Origin: Dirofilaria immitis
Lineage: Eukaryota; Nematoda; Chromadorea; Rhabditida; Onchocercidae
DNA length: 64,000 nt
Direction of reading: 5' to 3'
NCBI GenBank assembly: GCA_024305405.1
Contig: JAKNDB010000104.1
Location: forward strand, 930,001 to 994,000
Shown here: piece by piece, positions 14,501-28,534 of the stretch
How positions within the stretch are numbered: the first letter of the stretch is position 1
How the letters are laid out: each line of letters starts with the position of its first letter
The notes under the pieces: model-generated
Database searches by the model: none
What the model was told of the DNA's origin: nothing
Seen by the model: the letters and a program-made list of their open reading frames with translations, nothing else
Translations under genes and position numbers: made by a program

Positions 14501-17500
14501 CAAAGATATATTATTTTGAGACATCTGTAATTCAAAAACTTCTGCAAAAGTTGAACCTTAAATATTGCACAAAGTTCACAAAAATGAAAATTTTAACAGA
14601 TTAAAACAAAAAATGGAAAAAAGATGTTTGCAATATTACTATCAGAATGTTTAAAAATATTGAAACTTAATATTAAGATGTTCTCCATCATAAATAATAA
14701 ATTGCAGGAGGAGAACATTCTTTTTTGTAAATAATATAACAAAGAAATCAAAAGCTGCCCATAATGAACAGTCGATTTAATATTTTTATGACGAATCAAT
14801 ACTTGATTAGCAGATATGAGACAGCAGTGTAATTTTCCGCATGACGTACCTAAATGTCGAACACTGATAGATTTGAGGCCGATCAATTGTAAAGCGCCTG
14901 CTCCAAGAATCAGTTGACAACTACGACTATTATAATTCTTTAACAATTCCACTAGACACATTAAAAGTTCAGAAGCATGTTCTGGAAACACTGCTAAAGC
15001 ATCACAATACTGAGCTATTATTTGAAGAAGAATAAAAGCCGTTCTGAAAGTGGAAATGACTTAAGATATTTGTTAAAGAAAGTAAGCTCTAATGATTTTA
15101 AGAAACCAAAGATGTTCAAATTAAAAAATATGAAAAACTTAACTCGTTTTCTCTAAATTCCCAAAAATTAAGACAGCATAAATAAAAGGTTCAAATTTAT
15201 CTGTTAAGAAATTCTTAAATTTAAAATAAATTAAGGAACCGAAAATCAGAAACAACAAGAAATGCACCCCACAACAACGTATGATTCTCCATCTACCAGC
15301 AAGCTGGATTTAGAAGCATTACAGCATTCAATTTCTAATGATCCTGTATCCGATAAACGATTTGTTTGTAAGCATGAATCAACAAGTCGTTGGAAATGCT
15401 CTGGTACATCGCCAGCGCGCCAAGTTTCTGTATCCAGAATGTTACTGCAAACAAAATTAATTGCTGAGATTTTATCTCCTAATTTTTCGGTTCATTCTCT
15501 AAAGGAAAGGACTTGATCTTTTAAGAAACAGCAAATATTCGTGTTTCTAACGACATGAACCTATTGTTTTTTTTCTCGTTTCTAATTTATCTGTGATGAT
15601 TTACTAAATTATATCGGATGGAAATATACCTCAATTTAATCTTCCGATCTTCGTGAAATTTTCTGATAAAATTACTGCATTGCTGAAGGACACATAAGCG
15701 CAAAGGCGAAGAAAATTTTTTCGGTTCCAATTAACGCCTGGCATTTACACACAAATTCTTCGATAGCAAGCATTACATTACCAAATTCTGATAACGACAG
15801 TCGTTCAAGAAAGCCATCCTGAAATCTAGCTCGAAAGCTTACTTTTCTTAGGTGTATCCCCATCTTTTCAAAAACTTATTTCGTCACCGAGATTTGAAAA
15901 TTTGAGAGCTACTTTTTACTCCAGCAAAAATCAGTTTGAAAATTTATTACATACCTTTGATCTTGCAGCTAATAAACGGCAGCTACGTTCTTGCGCCGTA
16001 TATGTTGTATGTTCAGTGAGAAAAGCTACTGACAATTTTACCTTCAAAGAGAATTCTTTATATTTAAGAAATAAGGTTTTTAAATCTTTTTCTGAAAACA
16101 TGAAATCCAATTCCGGGAAACATTTTTGATAAAATCTTCAACCCGAAAATTAAATCTTTTAGAATTTTAATAGGACAAAATCGAAACGTTAAGAGAAAGA
16201 AAAGATGAAACAAAAATCTCAAGATTTACCGACAAGATACCACCCAAATAAAACTCGCCTGACTGATCGTCCTGCATGGCATCGACAAGAAAGCGGAAGC
16301 TGTTGTAGCCGTTGATACAGTCATCACCATATCTGGAATATTTTCTGCTTGGCAAATATTTTCCCGTTCATTTACAACTTTACTAAAGTTCGCATTTTGT
16401 TGATTTTCAACAATTTCCATAGCTCTTTCCTTATTCGATGAAGAAATGGGAATATTTTCCATAGATAATGAATTTTCTCCCGATATACGTTTCATCTCCA
16501 TTTCCAGTTCATCATCTATATTCAGTTTTGTAATCTTCTCATCAGCATCTGTTTTTTGAGTTTGAACTGATGCGTCACTAACTGCGGACACTAACTTATC
16601 TGGAACCATGGATTCTTGAATGGAATCGATCCTAAATAGTATGGATTATAATTCAGAATCATAATTGTTATTATGCGTTAAATTCCAGGCCAGGGTTTTT
16701 TGGATCGTCCTTTTCCTGGAAAAGAAATACCGAATAGAAAAGAAATAAATCCCAAGATTTTACAATTTTTCGAATTTTAAATCGTCTTGAATGCTAAAAA
16801 GTTCTGAAAATTGGATGAATTACCATGAAAACAATAAATTTGACACATTTGCAGAAAATTTCATTACATTAAGACGTGATGTATATATCTGTCAAAATTT
16901 TTCTTAAATTTTGATCCTTAAATAATAAATAAAACAGACCAACTATGAAAACACAGACTATATCTAGATTTTCATACCTTTATATTTTATGAAAAACTAA
17001 CTCTTCGGTAAATTCCTGATCATTCCTAGGTCTTTTAGCAAGAATTTCCGAGAAATGATCAATATTATCCAGGATAACTTCCTGAATGTTCTGTACCCTA
17101 CAGCACATCAAATAAAGAACATATAAGACATGTTGCAATGTCGCGAACCACTGATCGAAATTCAACCTTCGCATTTGAGTACTTAGATTACCAAGTGATG
17201 GATCGAACTCCGCTAACTCGTGATCATTCATATTCTGCACCACATGTGCTTTTATTATCTGCAAAAGTTATTATCTGTTAGCAATTTTGATGATCGAATA
17301 AACAGACGTCAATCTAATCACCTCTTAAATAATTTCTTAGAAATGCAGCAACTTTTCAATTATTCAAATTAACCTGTCGTAACGAATTTTTCAAGGCTAC
17401 AACTATTTCTTGTTGCAATATATGAACAAAACGATATTCCTTCACTTGCAATAAGCCAATTACAATCGGATTTAGATGTCCCTTAAAAGAAAAGAACAAA

Positions 17501-20445
17501 TTAAAGATTAAATTGATAACGAAAATTTCAGTTGAATTCTGTCACTTTTATCCGCTTCAAGTCCATCTACTCATCTAAATTTTAATTTGCATCCAATTTT
17601 TAGAACAGAGATATTGGAGAACTGCTACTTAATAACATTAACCTTCTATCATTTTCAGCATTTCCAAGAAAACATTGATTTCAATCTATTATTAGAATCA
17701 AATTTAATACCAAAAACAAACCCCTTGATAAGCAACATCATTTTCAGTTTCACATGGTCGTCCCATTTCCTTCTGTACCAAAGTTACAAATTCTTCGTAA
17801 AGCATTTTTGCGATTATCTTACGCAGCTCTTGTAACTGTGGACCGAGATGTCTAAATAACAAGTTAGGCGATATTATCAAATTTTCAATGAATTCCGCCA
17901 TTAAATTTTATAATCTTGGGGTATATTTAACAATAATTAGATTAACCGTACTGATCTGAAAGCTGCTATCTAAGCATTCCATGATAATACTGCAGAAGAA
18001 GGAAACATTTTATACATTCACGATCCAAACTAATAAACGGAAATTTAAAATGAATATACAAATAAACAAATAGCTTTCAAAAACGGGTTAACCTGAAACA
18101 CGTAACACCTCGTAATTCATTGTTTAAAACATCTTGTGCTGTTTCGATACATTCTAAAGCTTTTGGATAGTCATTTTGATTTAATAGCATTTGAACAGTT
18201 ATCTGAGCATCTCGAAGGCATGCCATATCCTGTAGAATAAGTTAAGTTCATTGTTAAAGCATATGTTTAAGTTTCAGAAAAAGAAACAAAATCCATGCAG
18301 AGTTTCCCAATAGTTTGTTGTAGCATATTAAAAGTTTGAAATTATATTATACTATTGAGAGCAACTATTCGAATCAGACAGGAACAAGTGTTCGTTTTTC
18401 TGAATGAGTCCGTTTTTCCGTCTACCCTGGTAATGAAGAAATTACATGACGTCTATGAAAACTACTAGCTTCTAGCAGTGTAAAAGTTGTTCAAAAGAGA
18501 TATACCACGTCATCAAGTTTTCGGACAATTTTAGTTATTAAAAAAATCTTTTTAAATGATTAATGTGCTCCTAAACATTCCAGAAAAGATAGCAATTGCA
18601 GGAACATTTTTGGAGCGAAAAGATGAAATTCAAGTCAGAAAGAATATTTCCTATTTTCAAAGTTTCATAAAAGCGAATAATACTCTATAATAATGCATTA
18701 CTTATGATTTGTACATTTTCATCTATTTTGAGAATAGATAGTCAAGTCAAGAACTAACTTGTAATTTTGCAGCACTTTCTCCTGTTGCTGACGTAATTTA
18801 TACATACTTACAATATTTGTCATCCGGTAGTACAGTTTTTCATCTACTTCCTTCAAATTTTGTCTGAAAAAAATTCTTAGTGCATTGTTCTAATTAAGCA
18901 TTATGAATTGTGGCCACCGATATGATGATCATATGATGAAGTATAATTCAGGTAAACTTAATTTCTATATGATACTACAAAATATAAGGAATTTTCAGTT
19001 CCAATATAGTTGTAAAGAAGGCATTACTACATCATTGAAGAAATAGAATCCTTTAAAAGCTTGGATAAATGTATACTAATGAATTCAAGTTTTCACTGAA
19101 ACTACTTATAAGAATTTTATCAATAATTTAAAAAAACCTTATTACTGCGATTTTTTCCATAGCATCTGTCAATTCACCACTTAAACTTCCACATGATACA
19201 ACTGTTTTCCAGAATGCATTCGATTTCAACGCTAATTGATTATTTAATCTCGCATCAATTAAATCATGATAAAATTCAAGACATTGCTTTAGCGTATCGT
19301 ATGGCCTAAAATAACGGCCATTTGCTGCTTCATACGATTCATACATCTGAAAGCTAATCAAATTTAGATATCGGAATAGTAAGAAAGAACAGAAGTTGTA
19401 ATTTTAAAAATTATTTGATATGAGCAAAACATTCAAATTTTGTTACTGTAGTTGAGTTAACAGAGTGTGAAAAGAAAACTGACTAAATGAAAACTAAAAC
19501 TAAAGAACTTGTGTCAAACGTATTCTTGAAAAAATTGAAAACTACCGGTGTTTGTAGTTGATTTAAGTAAAATGTTGTAGCAAATATTTATTAAAAAACA
19601 GTTTTATCCACCTGTAATGACTTTGAATCTTCCGAGATGTTTGAAGTAGGTGATGTACCACTACGGCAAATTTGTCGAAGTGCTGTATATGGTTTACCAC
19701 TGACATGCAAACGATCAGGTTCGCCAGGGACGGGTTCCAAGAAAATTGCTTCAAAAGTAGGTGGATCGGCTAGTGAAAAATGTGGATCCAGAAGAATCTT
19801 TAACATCTCTGATAAAGTGGATAATTACGCTAGTAATTCAATGATAATTTATAATACACTCTCCAACTTGACATCTCGTAATATGAGAATGGTATCAAGT
19901 GCGGCAAGACATGTAATATTAATGATGCCCTGATTCAAATTTCATAGATATCAAGAATATTTGTTAATAAGCAGCAAAATATTAGTCTACAAATATATTT
20001 AACTTAAAATTTTGCAAAATAAGGGCAAGAAAATACCAAAAATTTTAAAACAAATAAGGCAAAATTACAAACCGTTGGCACATCATCAACGTCAATCCGT
20101 GTATCCTCTTCATGTCGTGCTAACGTCCGCCGAAGTTCACATTTGGTTTTTAAACATTGACGGTATTTCTAAAAAGGTTAATATAAAAATTAATTATTAA
20201 TAATATACAATGACATTTATTATAATAATTATAAAAGAAGTGTTAATCGAAAATCACAACAAACCCTAGCAGTAGTTTTAAGATATTTCTGGAAATGGTC
20301 CAATGATATAGTAGGTAAAGACAGTGCAGGTGATATTCGATTTTTGGGCGCAAACGAGTCACTCCAGTGTCTGGTGAAAAAGTTCTGCACTTCTGTTCGC
20401 GAACATTTTGGATCCAGTAATACCGATGATAAATTCTGAGTAAAA
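11549..20445 (-). CDS. vps-54: VPS54, GARP complex subunit (main body)
   Basis: VPS54 is a subunit of the GARP tether for endosome-to-Golgi retrograde vesicles. Minus-strand exons, 5' to 3': 20445-20265, 20168-20073, 19929-19860, 19808-19612, 19346-19138, 18863-18755, 18229-18093, 17851-17722, 17481-17374, 17258-17002, 16631-16230, 16135-15955, 15818-15630, 15444-15268, 15043-14850, 12442-12321, 12033-11953, 11682-11549. Family landmarks: QNFFTRHWSDSF near the N-terminus, LLDPHFSLADPPTF, CFRHLGPQLQEL, RLNFDQWFATL, a charged Ser/Glu-rich linker (exon at 16.2-16.6 kb), DGFLERLSLSEF, then the hallmark SCQLILGAGALQLIGLKS and ALSSRCLQLI. Phases agree across nearly all junctions. Exceptions are an apparent one-base shift in 15818-15630 and a phase clash between the last two exons. 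The protein stops at a position aligned to the human FLRINAS block, about 60 residues short of the human end. Confidence 0.93.
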
Positions 20446-22979
20446 CTGAAAAATATCAAGTGCAATAATATCGCTTCATCTTTCAATCCTTTTTAAATTA
20501 GAACAGATGATAGGAATTCTTAAACGAATCGAATATACAATAGAATACGTTTTTTTTGATCTTCCTCACTAGTTAAGATATTTAATTATTAACAAATGCA
20601 CTCATATATTGAGAAACTAATTGAAAATTTGCTGATTGATACAACCATTCCTTGTTCACTATTCTTCTTTATTTGATAATTTTGATACAAACTATGGTAT
20701 TTTTATTCCTGGAACCGCTAAAAATATGAATATTTTCCCGCATAAAGAAATATTTTCATTATAACGTACTACTTATACTGTTTACTTGGTCTGTCAAAAA
20801 AATTTAGATTAAGATTTTCGAAAAAAAATCGCAAGGAATTAAAAATTCACAATCGGCAAGATGTCCTTTTTCTCCTTTTTTCATATAATCCTATTCCGCA
20901 TTCATTTTTTTAATTTGAAATTATTCAAAAATAAATCCTACATTAAAAAATTTTCCTCCTGACAAAAATGTTACATTTCCATATGGTCCAATTTTTCATG
21001 TGGTGTTGGTTAAATGAAACATTCCACATGGTGTTGTAAACAATAAATTTCAATGTGGTCTATTATTAATAATAAATTACATTCTCGAGATTCAACTGTG
21101 AAAATTTTTAACAATGAATGAGAAAAAAACAACTCATAAACACACGAAAAAATAATTCTTCAATTAACACTTTTAGAGATTAAAATGAGTTTGGTGATTG
21201 TTAAAAATTACAAAAATAACTCTATATCTTGGAGAGAAGAATGAAAAAAATGGTGATATATTCGAGGAATAATTTAAAATCTGAACAGATGTTTTGATTG
21301 ATAAATTATTTGCACGGTGATTTCCTCCTTCAGTGTTACCATATTTCTGTCTTTCCAACGTGGTGTTTCAAATTTTGTTTCTCGAGCAATGTTAAGAAAA
21401 ACATAAGTTAGAAGGAAGGATAGATATCGATAAATTATATCTAAAATGGTTTTTCTCTTCATATCAATTTTTAATACTTCAGTGGAAAAATAGTTATTTC
21501 ATATAACTTAGGAAATCGTTATAACAAAATCAGGTTTATATCTTAGTGATTATCTCAGCAAAGAACCATTTCTTTCGGCGACAACTTTTCACTTTCATTA
21601 TAACTTAACTGAAGTTGGATTTATTAAAAATAAAAATCTAAGCATAAAAAGTAATCTTCTTTCATCTGTTGTTTCATCTGGCTTGTTTCTTTTTAATATC
21701 ATTTCCTTGCATATATACAAACAATCTTTTTAATTTTTATTTGAAAAACTGATGTATTGCTCTCTTACCAAAAAAAAAATAATTCGCCAATAAACAAACT
21801 TAGAAATTTCATTTACGAACATTTTTAAAATATTTCGCGTCCATAAGCTATTGTAATAAATAATATTCATCATAATTATTATAATTATCTTACTAGCAGA
21901 GATGGAAATATTTAATTCAGCATTTTCAAGTTTCAATGACATTCCCAGAAATCCTGTTCGAGACAAAACTACTGATCGATCAAAGAATCGGAAGGAATTA
22001 ACTACATCTCTATAATATTTCAAAAAAGGAAAATTGATATTTCGGATTGATCCTGCATTTCCTTCGCAGCATATTGTTTATTTATTCTACTATATTGAAA
22101 TTAGAAAAAAATTGCTTTTTATCCTCATCATCACTATCATGTTATCGTGCTTATCATCTGTTATTATATGTGGTCAAAATAATTGAATAAAATCTTATAT
22201 TTAATTGCATCCATCTCTTTCCTGAGGTATTATTATCCTAATCTTCAAATTATATTTAGGCTTAAAAGTTTACTAAAAATCATTAATTTTGAATGAATTT
22301 TTTTGAAAAATATTGAACTTGATTATGACTTTAGCAAACCTCTCTCATTGTCATTATTCTATAGATACGATGTTCAGAAAAAGAATATCATTTATACAGA
22401 ATACTCTCGAAGAAAAACAACTCTGAGACTCTTTGTGACTTTTAAAATTTATTTCAAGTTCAAGATCGAAGTAGTAAGAATCTGTATTAGAGTTATATAA
22501 TATAAAGATCAGTTGATAATATCTCTTTTACTTTTTCCTTTTCATCTCTTTCTCCTCCTTCCTATTTTAAACAATATCTAAGCAATATTTCATTATTTCT
22601 CAAAACTTAACGATGGATGTAAGTGAGAGATACCAAAACCTCTCAACATCTCTGATAGAGTATATTTGGAAATAAAAAAATCATAAAGGATTCTTTAAAT
22701 ATATATATATATAAGCGCCGATTAAATAAGGAATTTAAAAATTACAAATAAAAGAACTTTAGACTAACCTAAATTCACTAAAACCTGAAAAATATGATAC
22801 ATATCAAGAAATTTACAGGAAGTTAATAGCAAAAAGACACAAAAGAAAAAATTTCGAACTCTAAATAATTTTGCCCATTCAAATTTTAGATTATTTTCAG
22901 GATGATGCTAGCAAGAATAACATCAGGATGAAATAAGCAGCAACCAATATATTTATGATATTGCTATCAATTCTATGAA
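20446..22979. other. Probable large VPS54 intron, left part
   Basis: AT-rich sequence with no recognised exon. By phase, the VPS54 exon ending at 28535 carries one base and the exon starting at 20445 needs two, so at least one short VPS54 exon should hide between them. I could not find it. Short related motifs (TGTGGTGTTG and CATGGTGTTG) recur at 20995-21060. Confidence 0.45.
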
Positions 22980-25900
22980 ATGATGAATTCCTCACATTCA
23001 GAAATCCAATTTCTACAAAACTTGCAAAATCACCCAGATTTTAGATCATCGCCACTGCTGAGTAATAAATGTCCTAATCTGAGCACATTAATAACAGAAA
23101 GTCCTGTCACTTGTCCTTTAAAAATCAAAGTTTGGAGTTGAACATACAGATCCCACAACTTGCTTATTACTATCAACAACCTACAATAGCCAAAGATCGT
23201 CGGTATTCATCGAAGGAATCAAAGACTGTACAAACCCAAACATCTCCAACATCCGAAATAGCAATGGTTATACAGCTGAATCCATATACACAACAAGAAA
23301 ACCTGCACAAACAATTTCATTTTGATTTTAACTTGCTAGAAACACAACATCCGCCAATTTCTGTTCATGATCGATTTTTGAACAAAGACGAAGAAGATCA
23401 TAAAGGGAAACAGAATCGCCACTTAAGTGATATCGAACTTCTTCGACAGATATATAATGAGCTACGATATAAGATAAGCCAAGCGTAAGTTTGATTTAGG
23501 CAAATATAAGATAGAACATCCGATTATTCATAATAATAAATTTACATATAAATATTTGATAGAATGTATTATAAAATCTATTAAAAACAAAATTACGAAA
23601 TGAATGTATTGAATCAGCTCCTTCATAGAAATGAAATCCGAAATATACGTATGAAAGTTTAGTAAGAGAGAATGTTAACAAAATTTCATAAAATCAATAA
23701 ATCCATCCTTAGATATATAATATTTTTATGATTGCTCAATTTTTAATTAAATGTTAACTGTATCTAGAGATTTCGTTGTCAGTTCACAGAATCAAAAGAT
23801 GACAAATAAAACGAAGATAAACAAAGGGATCAATTGGAAAGAATGTTTCCTGGGTGAACGAATGCGAAGATGGGGACTCTGGTTTGTTGTCACTTTCTTG
23901 GCTATCATGACTATTCGAGATATTGCTCTGCTGGTACCACTTTAACCATATTTGGAAAAAATCAAAAAATATCCTTTTTTACACGAATAAAAAAACTTTC
24001 CGGAAATACCCCGATTTTCTATGATACAGAATTACCTTCTTATCCAGACTCTCAACTCTTTTGTTAACAAAACAATCTCTTTACCGTATTCAAAATATTT
24101 GGATATAAAAGATCTGACGAGATGTAATAATTATAGTGCAAAAAAGAATTAATAACAGAAAAATTTGAATGATTAATTAGATAGGAAGAAATAAAATAAA
24201 TGATATGAAAACTAAATGCTTAGGTCATACAATACATAGAATATCCGAAGCAATCAAATATGAATATTGTATTCAACGAATCAATGCGTATGCCAAACAT
24301 TACATTTTGCATGACGAGACAACAAGCATGGAGCCATTTTATTCTCAACAATTCAGAAATGGTTGATGAATGGGATAGAAAGATACAGATAAGTTAAACG
24401 AGATGCAAGAATTTAGAGAAGAGTTCAATAAATACGGCCTAAACAAATACAATCATTTTTAGAAAAAATGTTTCTCATTGTTTCAAATTAATTTTCTAAA
24501 GAAATCACTTTAATGATTTGAATTCGAATTTGTAAAGATTTAAAAGAGATTGTGTTTATAGCTAAATCAATATTCCATTCCCATTGGTGTTTTCAATTGA
24601 GAAAAATAAATCTATAAATTTAGACAGAACTCAAAAGACTGGATACTCGAGAAAATTTCTTAATGAGGCTTGGAACTATCGGCTAGTTGTTGAAGCATAC
24701 GAGACAATTGCAACATTAAGCAGTATGGAACGAGAAACAACAGCACAAGGATCTATTCGATCCATCAACTTTTTCGTACTCATCCAAAACTTCGAACTAA
24801 ACGAGCAATGGTTAAGGTTAATTGAAATTGGCATCGCGGAGTTAATTAGATTTTAAACTATTATGTTTTAAATGTTCTGAACTATTTAAATTGTTCTAAT
24901 GCTAACGTAAATATAACTAATTACTTTGATGTAATACTAAATTATAAAGTGATACTTTATATCACTTTGTAACAATCCAAATAGTAATCCAAAAGTGATA
25001 CTTTAGAAAGATAAAATAGTCGTAAAATAAATGTTTAATGTCAAGGAATCAGTTGGATTCTTACTGGACAGAAACAAATTAGTTTAAAATCGTGATTCAG
25101 GTAAAATTAATCATTATTTGATTAAAACATTGTATGATGTAGACAAATGACTGTAGCAAAAGGAATACTACATAGATCATTTTTTACAGACTTGGTTAAA
25201 CGAAATTAAGCACCTTGGTGTAACATTCGAAGAATTCATCCAGAAAGTTGGCTTGGAAACAATTAAATACTCAGTGCGACGGTTTGAAAGAACAACATTT
25301 AATGAAAGTCTAAAAATTCAGACCAGATTTCGAACGTCTTGGATTTCAACAATGCAGTTTTGCTTTCAGCCGTGGTTTGATGTTAACGATTTCTTCGAAA
25401 TAAAAGATCAGGTATGACCTGGAATTTGCACTTATTTCTTCCCTCGTTTTTTGAACTTACAAAAAATTAATGCTAAACAGTAGATAGAAATACGATGAGA
25501 AGATGAGAGATGCTGCGAATTCTATTGACGAATAGCGTACAAAATCAATTTAATTAATAGCGAAATAATAAAAAAAAAAAAAAAAGAAAGAAGAAGCAAA
25601 ACCAGCAGTTAAAATATCGCTTATAGTAAGCCTAGATCAAACTTTATCGCACTTGCAACGATGAAAGCAATTAATGTCCACAGCAACCATATGCAACAAT
25701 GAAGCAAAAAAAACAATCAAATACGATCCAAGAAATTACTACTTTTTCCAGAATTATAAAAACTTGGTTCAAGAAACATTATCCCCATCAATTTACCTAT
25801 TTTTAGGAAATTTCTTCATGATGATACTGTCACACAACATCAATAACCTAGAGGATGTTAATATTGCCTGCATGTCAATAGATTTTCATGGACGACCCAG

Positions 25901-27548
25901 TTCATTGTCACGATTCATGGAAGGTCACGGTCGTGCACGGGATGGATTCAACGATAATGTATAATTTCAAATTTCTTATTAATTAAAGAGTTATTTTCTT
26001 CTTTTACCGTTTTTTTATGAATTATTAGAATATTTACTATTTCTCTTTAATATCTCAGTGGTATAACAAAAAAAAATATTTATTTGCTTTTAATTGGCTT
26101 ACATAAATCAATTGACTTTAAAAACGAAATCAATTTAAGTTATGTCTTGGTATCCGACATGAGGTGACAGTTGATGTACGTGCAAGATATGTGATGCTTG
26201 AAAATGATGATAATGGTACAGCATGTCGTAATATTATAGAGAAAGGAGAAAACGAATTTGATTGTCGATCTAGATGCCGCATGGAAATGATTAAGATAAA
26301 TCTCAATTTTCGAAATATTAGTGGGATAGTGCAAATGCTTAACTTACGGATGAAGTTTCATTCTCGTTTCAAATTATTAATCTCACATTGTTCATGTCCG
26401 ATTTCAATCAACAAATCAATTTTATCATCTTCCGTTATTATTAAAATAAAACAAAAATAAATAAGACATAGTATGTTACTTTCAACGTATTTCGAGTGGA
26501 ATTTATAACGAGAAAAAATAATCAATATTTTTCAGAATATATGTAAATGCACTCCACCTACTTTAAGTTATCTTGTACGAAATAAGAACGAATACAAAGA
26601 ATTCCCAGTTTGTGATTACGAAAATTGTAAAATTAAGTAAGTTTTCCAAAAAATTTACAAGAATTGTAAGAAATATTCTCAACTATCAATGTTTCTTAAG
26701 TGCATTTGACATCACGTCCTCATAATCCATGAAACATAATCTTACTTTACGTCTTCAATTTCTTTTCGGCTTTACATATACAATGAAATTTTTTGGCTCA
26801 ATCTCTAAATACGATAAATCAACCAGATTTCAAAAGACTTAATTACATCGCCAATCACGACTGTTAAGTCTTTTCTGGAAGCTTTTGTAATAAACAATGA
26901 AAAATGGGCAGATAAAAACGGCAGCAGATTTTGATAATTTAAGGAGTATTTTTAGTGTCGAGAACATTACATATTCAGAACAACAATGTACCTGAAAGTG
27001 TTACCGTTCCTGTGATCAAATTACCTACGATATAAGTCACATACAACACGGCAAAATGTTTCATCGTAGTAAGTTTTCACTTAGCAAAATTATAATAAAA
27101 TAGAATTACAAAAAGAATAAAAATCTTCGGCAAAAGTGAAAATAGATTCTATTCAGTCAGCAAAGAAAGAAATGAAACCCAGAATTTTTTAAAAATTTCT
27201 TTTAAAACAATAAAAATTCAGGAATCCATCATAATTTACTTTCAGATCTTACAGTAATCAATTTAAACTGGGGTTCGTTCGAGTATCTAATCCTGAGTCA
27301 GCACTGGGTATGGTCAATGTCAACATTTGTAGCAGCACTTGGTGGCTCCATGGGAGCATGGCTTGGACTTTCAATCCTTAGCCTAATACAGGTAAATGCA
27401 CCGAATACCTAGCGGTTTCTATTAAATATAGTTCGAGATTTCAGCATTTTATTCAGTAACTTCCTTATATTTTATTCAGGGCAGCACTTATCTATATACA
27501 TTTATAACCACAACAATCAAAAAGAGGCATTCGCGGTTCAAAAATTGA
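22980..27548 (+). CDS. DEG/ENaC-family sodium channel subunit
   Basis: Degenerin/epithelial sodium channel: two membrane spans around a large Cys-rich extracellular loop, assembling as trimers. Clear exons: 22980-23105, 23150-23484 (44-nt intron between), 23783-23933 (cytosolic end and TM1, GLWFVVTFLAIMTIRDIALL), about 24230-24390 (MPNITFCMTRQQAW, the FPAVTIC-type block), about 24590-24830, 25190-25411 (ends FDVNDFFEIKDQ), about 25800-25963, about 26130-26294 (DCRSRCRMEMI), 26536-26638 (NICKCTPPTLSYLVRN), about 26944-27000, 27255-27391 (TM2 with GGSMGAWLGLSILSLI, the family's GxSxGLWxGxSILTLxE signature), and 27480-27548, ending in a short basic tail and TGA. The Cys pattern CRSRC...CKC fits the conserved loop. 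Middle exon limits are approximate; not all phases were resolved. The subtype (del, asic, flr-1 and others) is unclear. Confidence 0.87.
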
Positions 27549-27797
27549 AGATGGAGCGACTCTCCAATTCTCTATATTAAAGGAATCATTATACAGCATA
27601 AAAAAATCCGCCAATCCAGAAATATCCTTCCAGAAAAAAACGAAAACATATGCGAACTAATTAATATATGTTGACTGATGTGCATTTTATTTCTATCTTT
27701 TTCTTTAATTCATTTGGGCAAATTAAAATGCCATAATTTCTATTAATAAGATGGTACTGGATACCTTGATTCACCTACTTATTTTAATTAATAACAG

Positions 27798-28006
27798 TCT
27801 GGCCTGCAGATCTTAGAAATCCATAAGGTCTCAAAAAATTCAAGCTTCCTGGAATATACCATGTCCAAAAATGAAGTTAAATCTAAGCGAATTCAACGAT
27901 TTTATGATGAATCATCATCTTTAATTTCATCGCACCATTATGACCCAGAGCAAGTAAAAAGTATCTTCAGCAATAATTCGATTAAACTTATCTGGACTAA
28001 AATGAG
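27798..28006 (+). CDS. Orphan exon, possibly an alternative C-terminus of the DEG/ENaC gene
   Basis: An open stretch follows a good acceptor (ATAACAG) and ends near a GTGAGA donor. It is hydrophilic and Ser/Lys-rich, as in SSSLISSHHYDPEQVKSIF. It starts in phase 0, as does the normal last exon at 27480, so it could be spliced from the TM2 exon instead of that exon. It resembles nothing I know. It could also be the start of another gene, since an ATG lies at 27861. No onward exon was found. Confidence 0.35.
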
Positions 28007-28534
28007 TGAGAATATTTTTTTGCTTATCTTGCCTTTTGTTTGCAAAACTTTATATTTATTTACCAACTTTTTAGTTGCAATTCTCCACGAAAAAATATTT
28101 GTGTATGCTCTATAAAATTTTTTATATTTATTTTATAAATGTTTTTCATATAAGTCGTTTTTGGATCTTCTAAGTTCTTTTGCATGATTATTATAGCTTA
28201 CCTATGAACGGTGAACGTTGAATTCGAGAAAGAATGCTTTTTTCTTTCCGCCTTATCCACGGTTAGCTGTTTATCAAGAACTAAAAATGGAAAATAAATG
28301 AAAAATATGCTGTTAATGTTTTGTGCAAAGCTCAAAAAATTTTTTACTGTTCAGACGAATCATATCTTTAATTAAATCACAAAGAAAAAATCCTGCTAGA
28401 AATATATCAATCTTTGATCAAAGAATAAGAGTTATGTTAATTTAAATAATAAAACAAATTATTGGGAGGGATTATGATACTTCAAAAAATCACTGATTCT
28501 AAAATAATGCAAAAATCTACAAGAAATCACTTAC

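Noticed and set aside
19637..19933. Plus-strand open frame opposite VPS54 exons
   Set aside because: It is the antisense shadow of two confirmed VPS54 exons.
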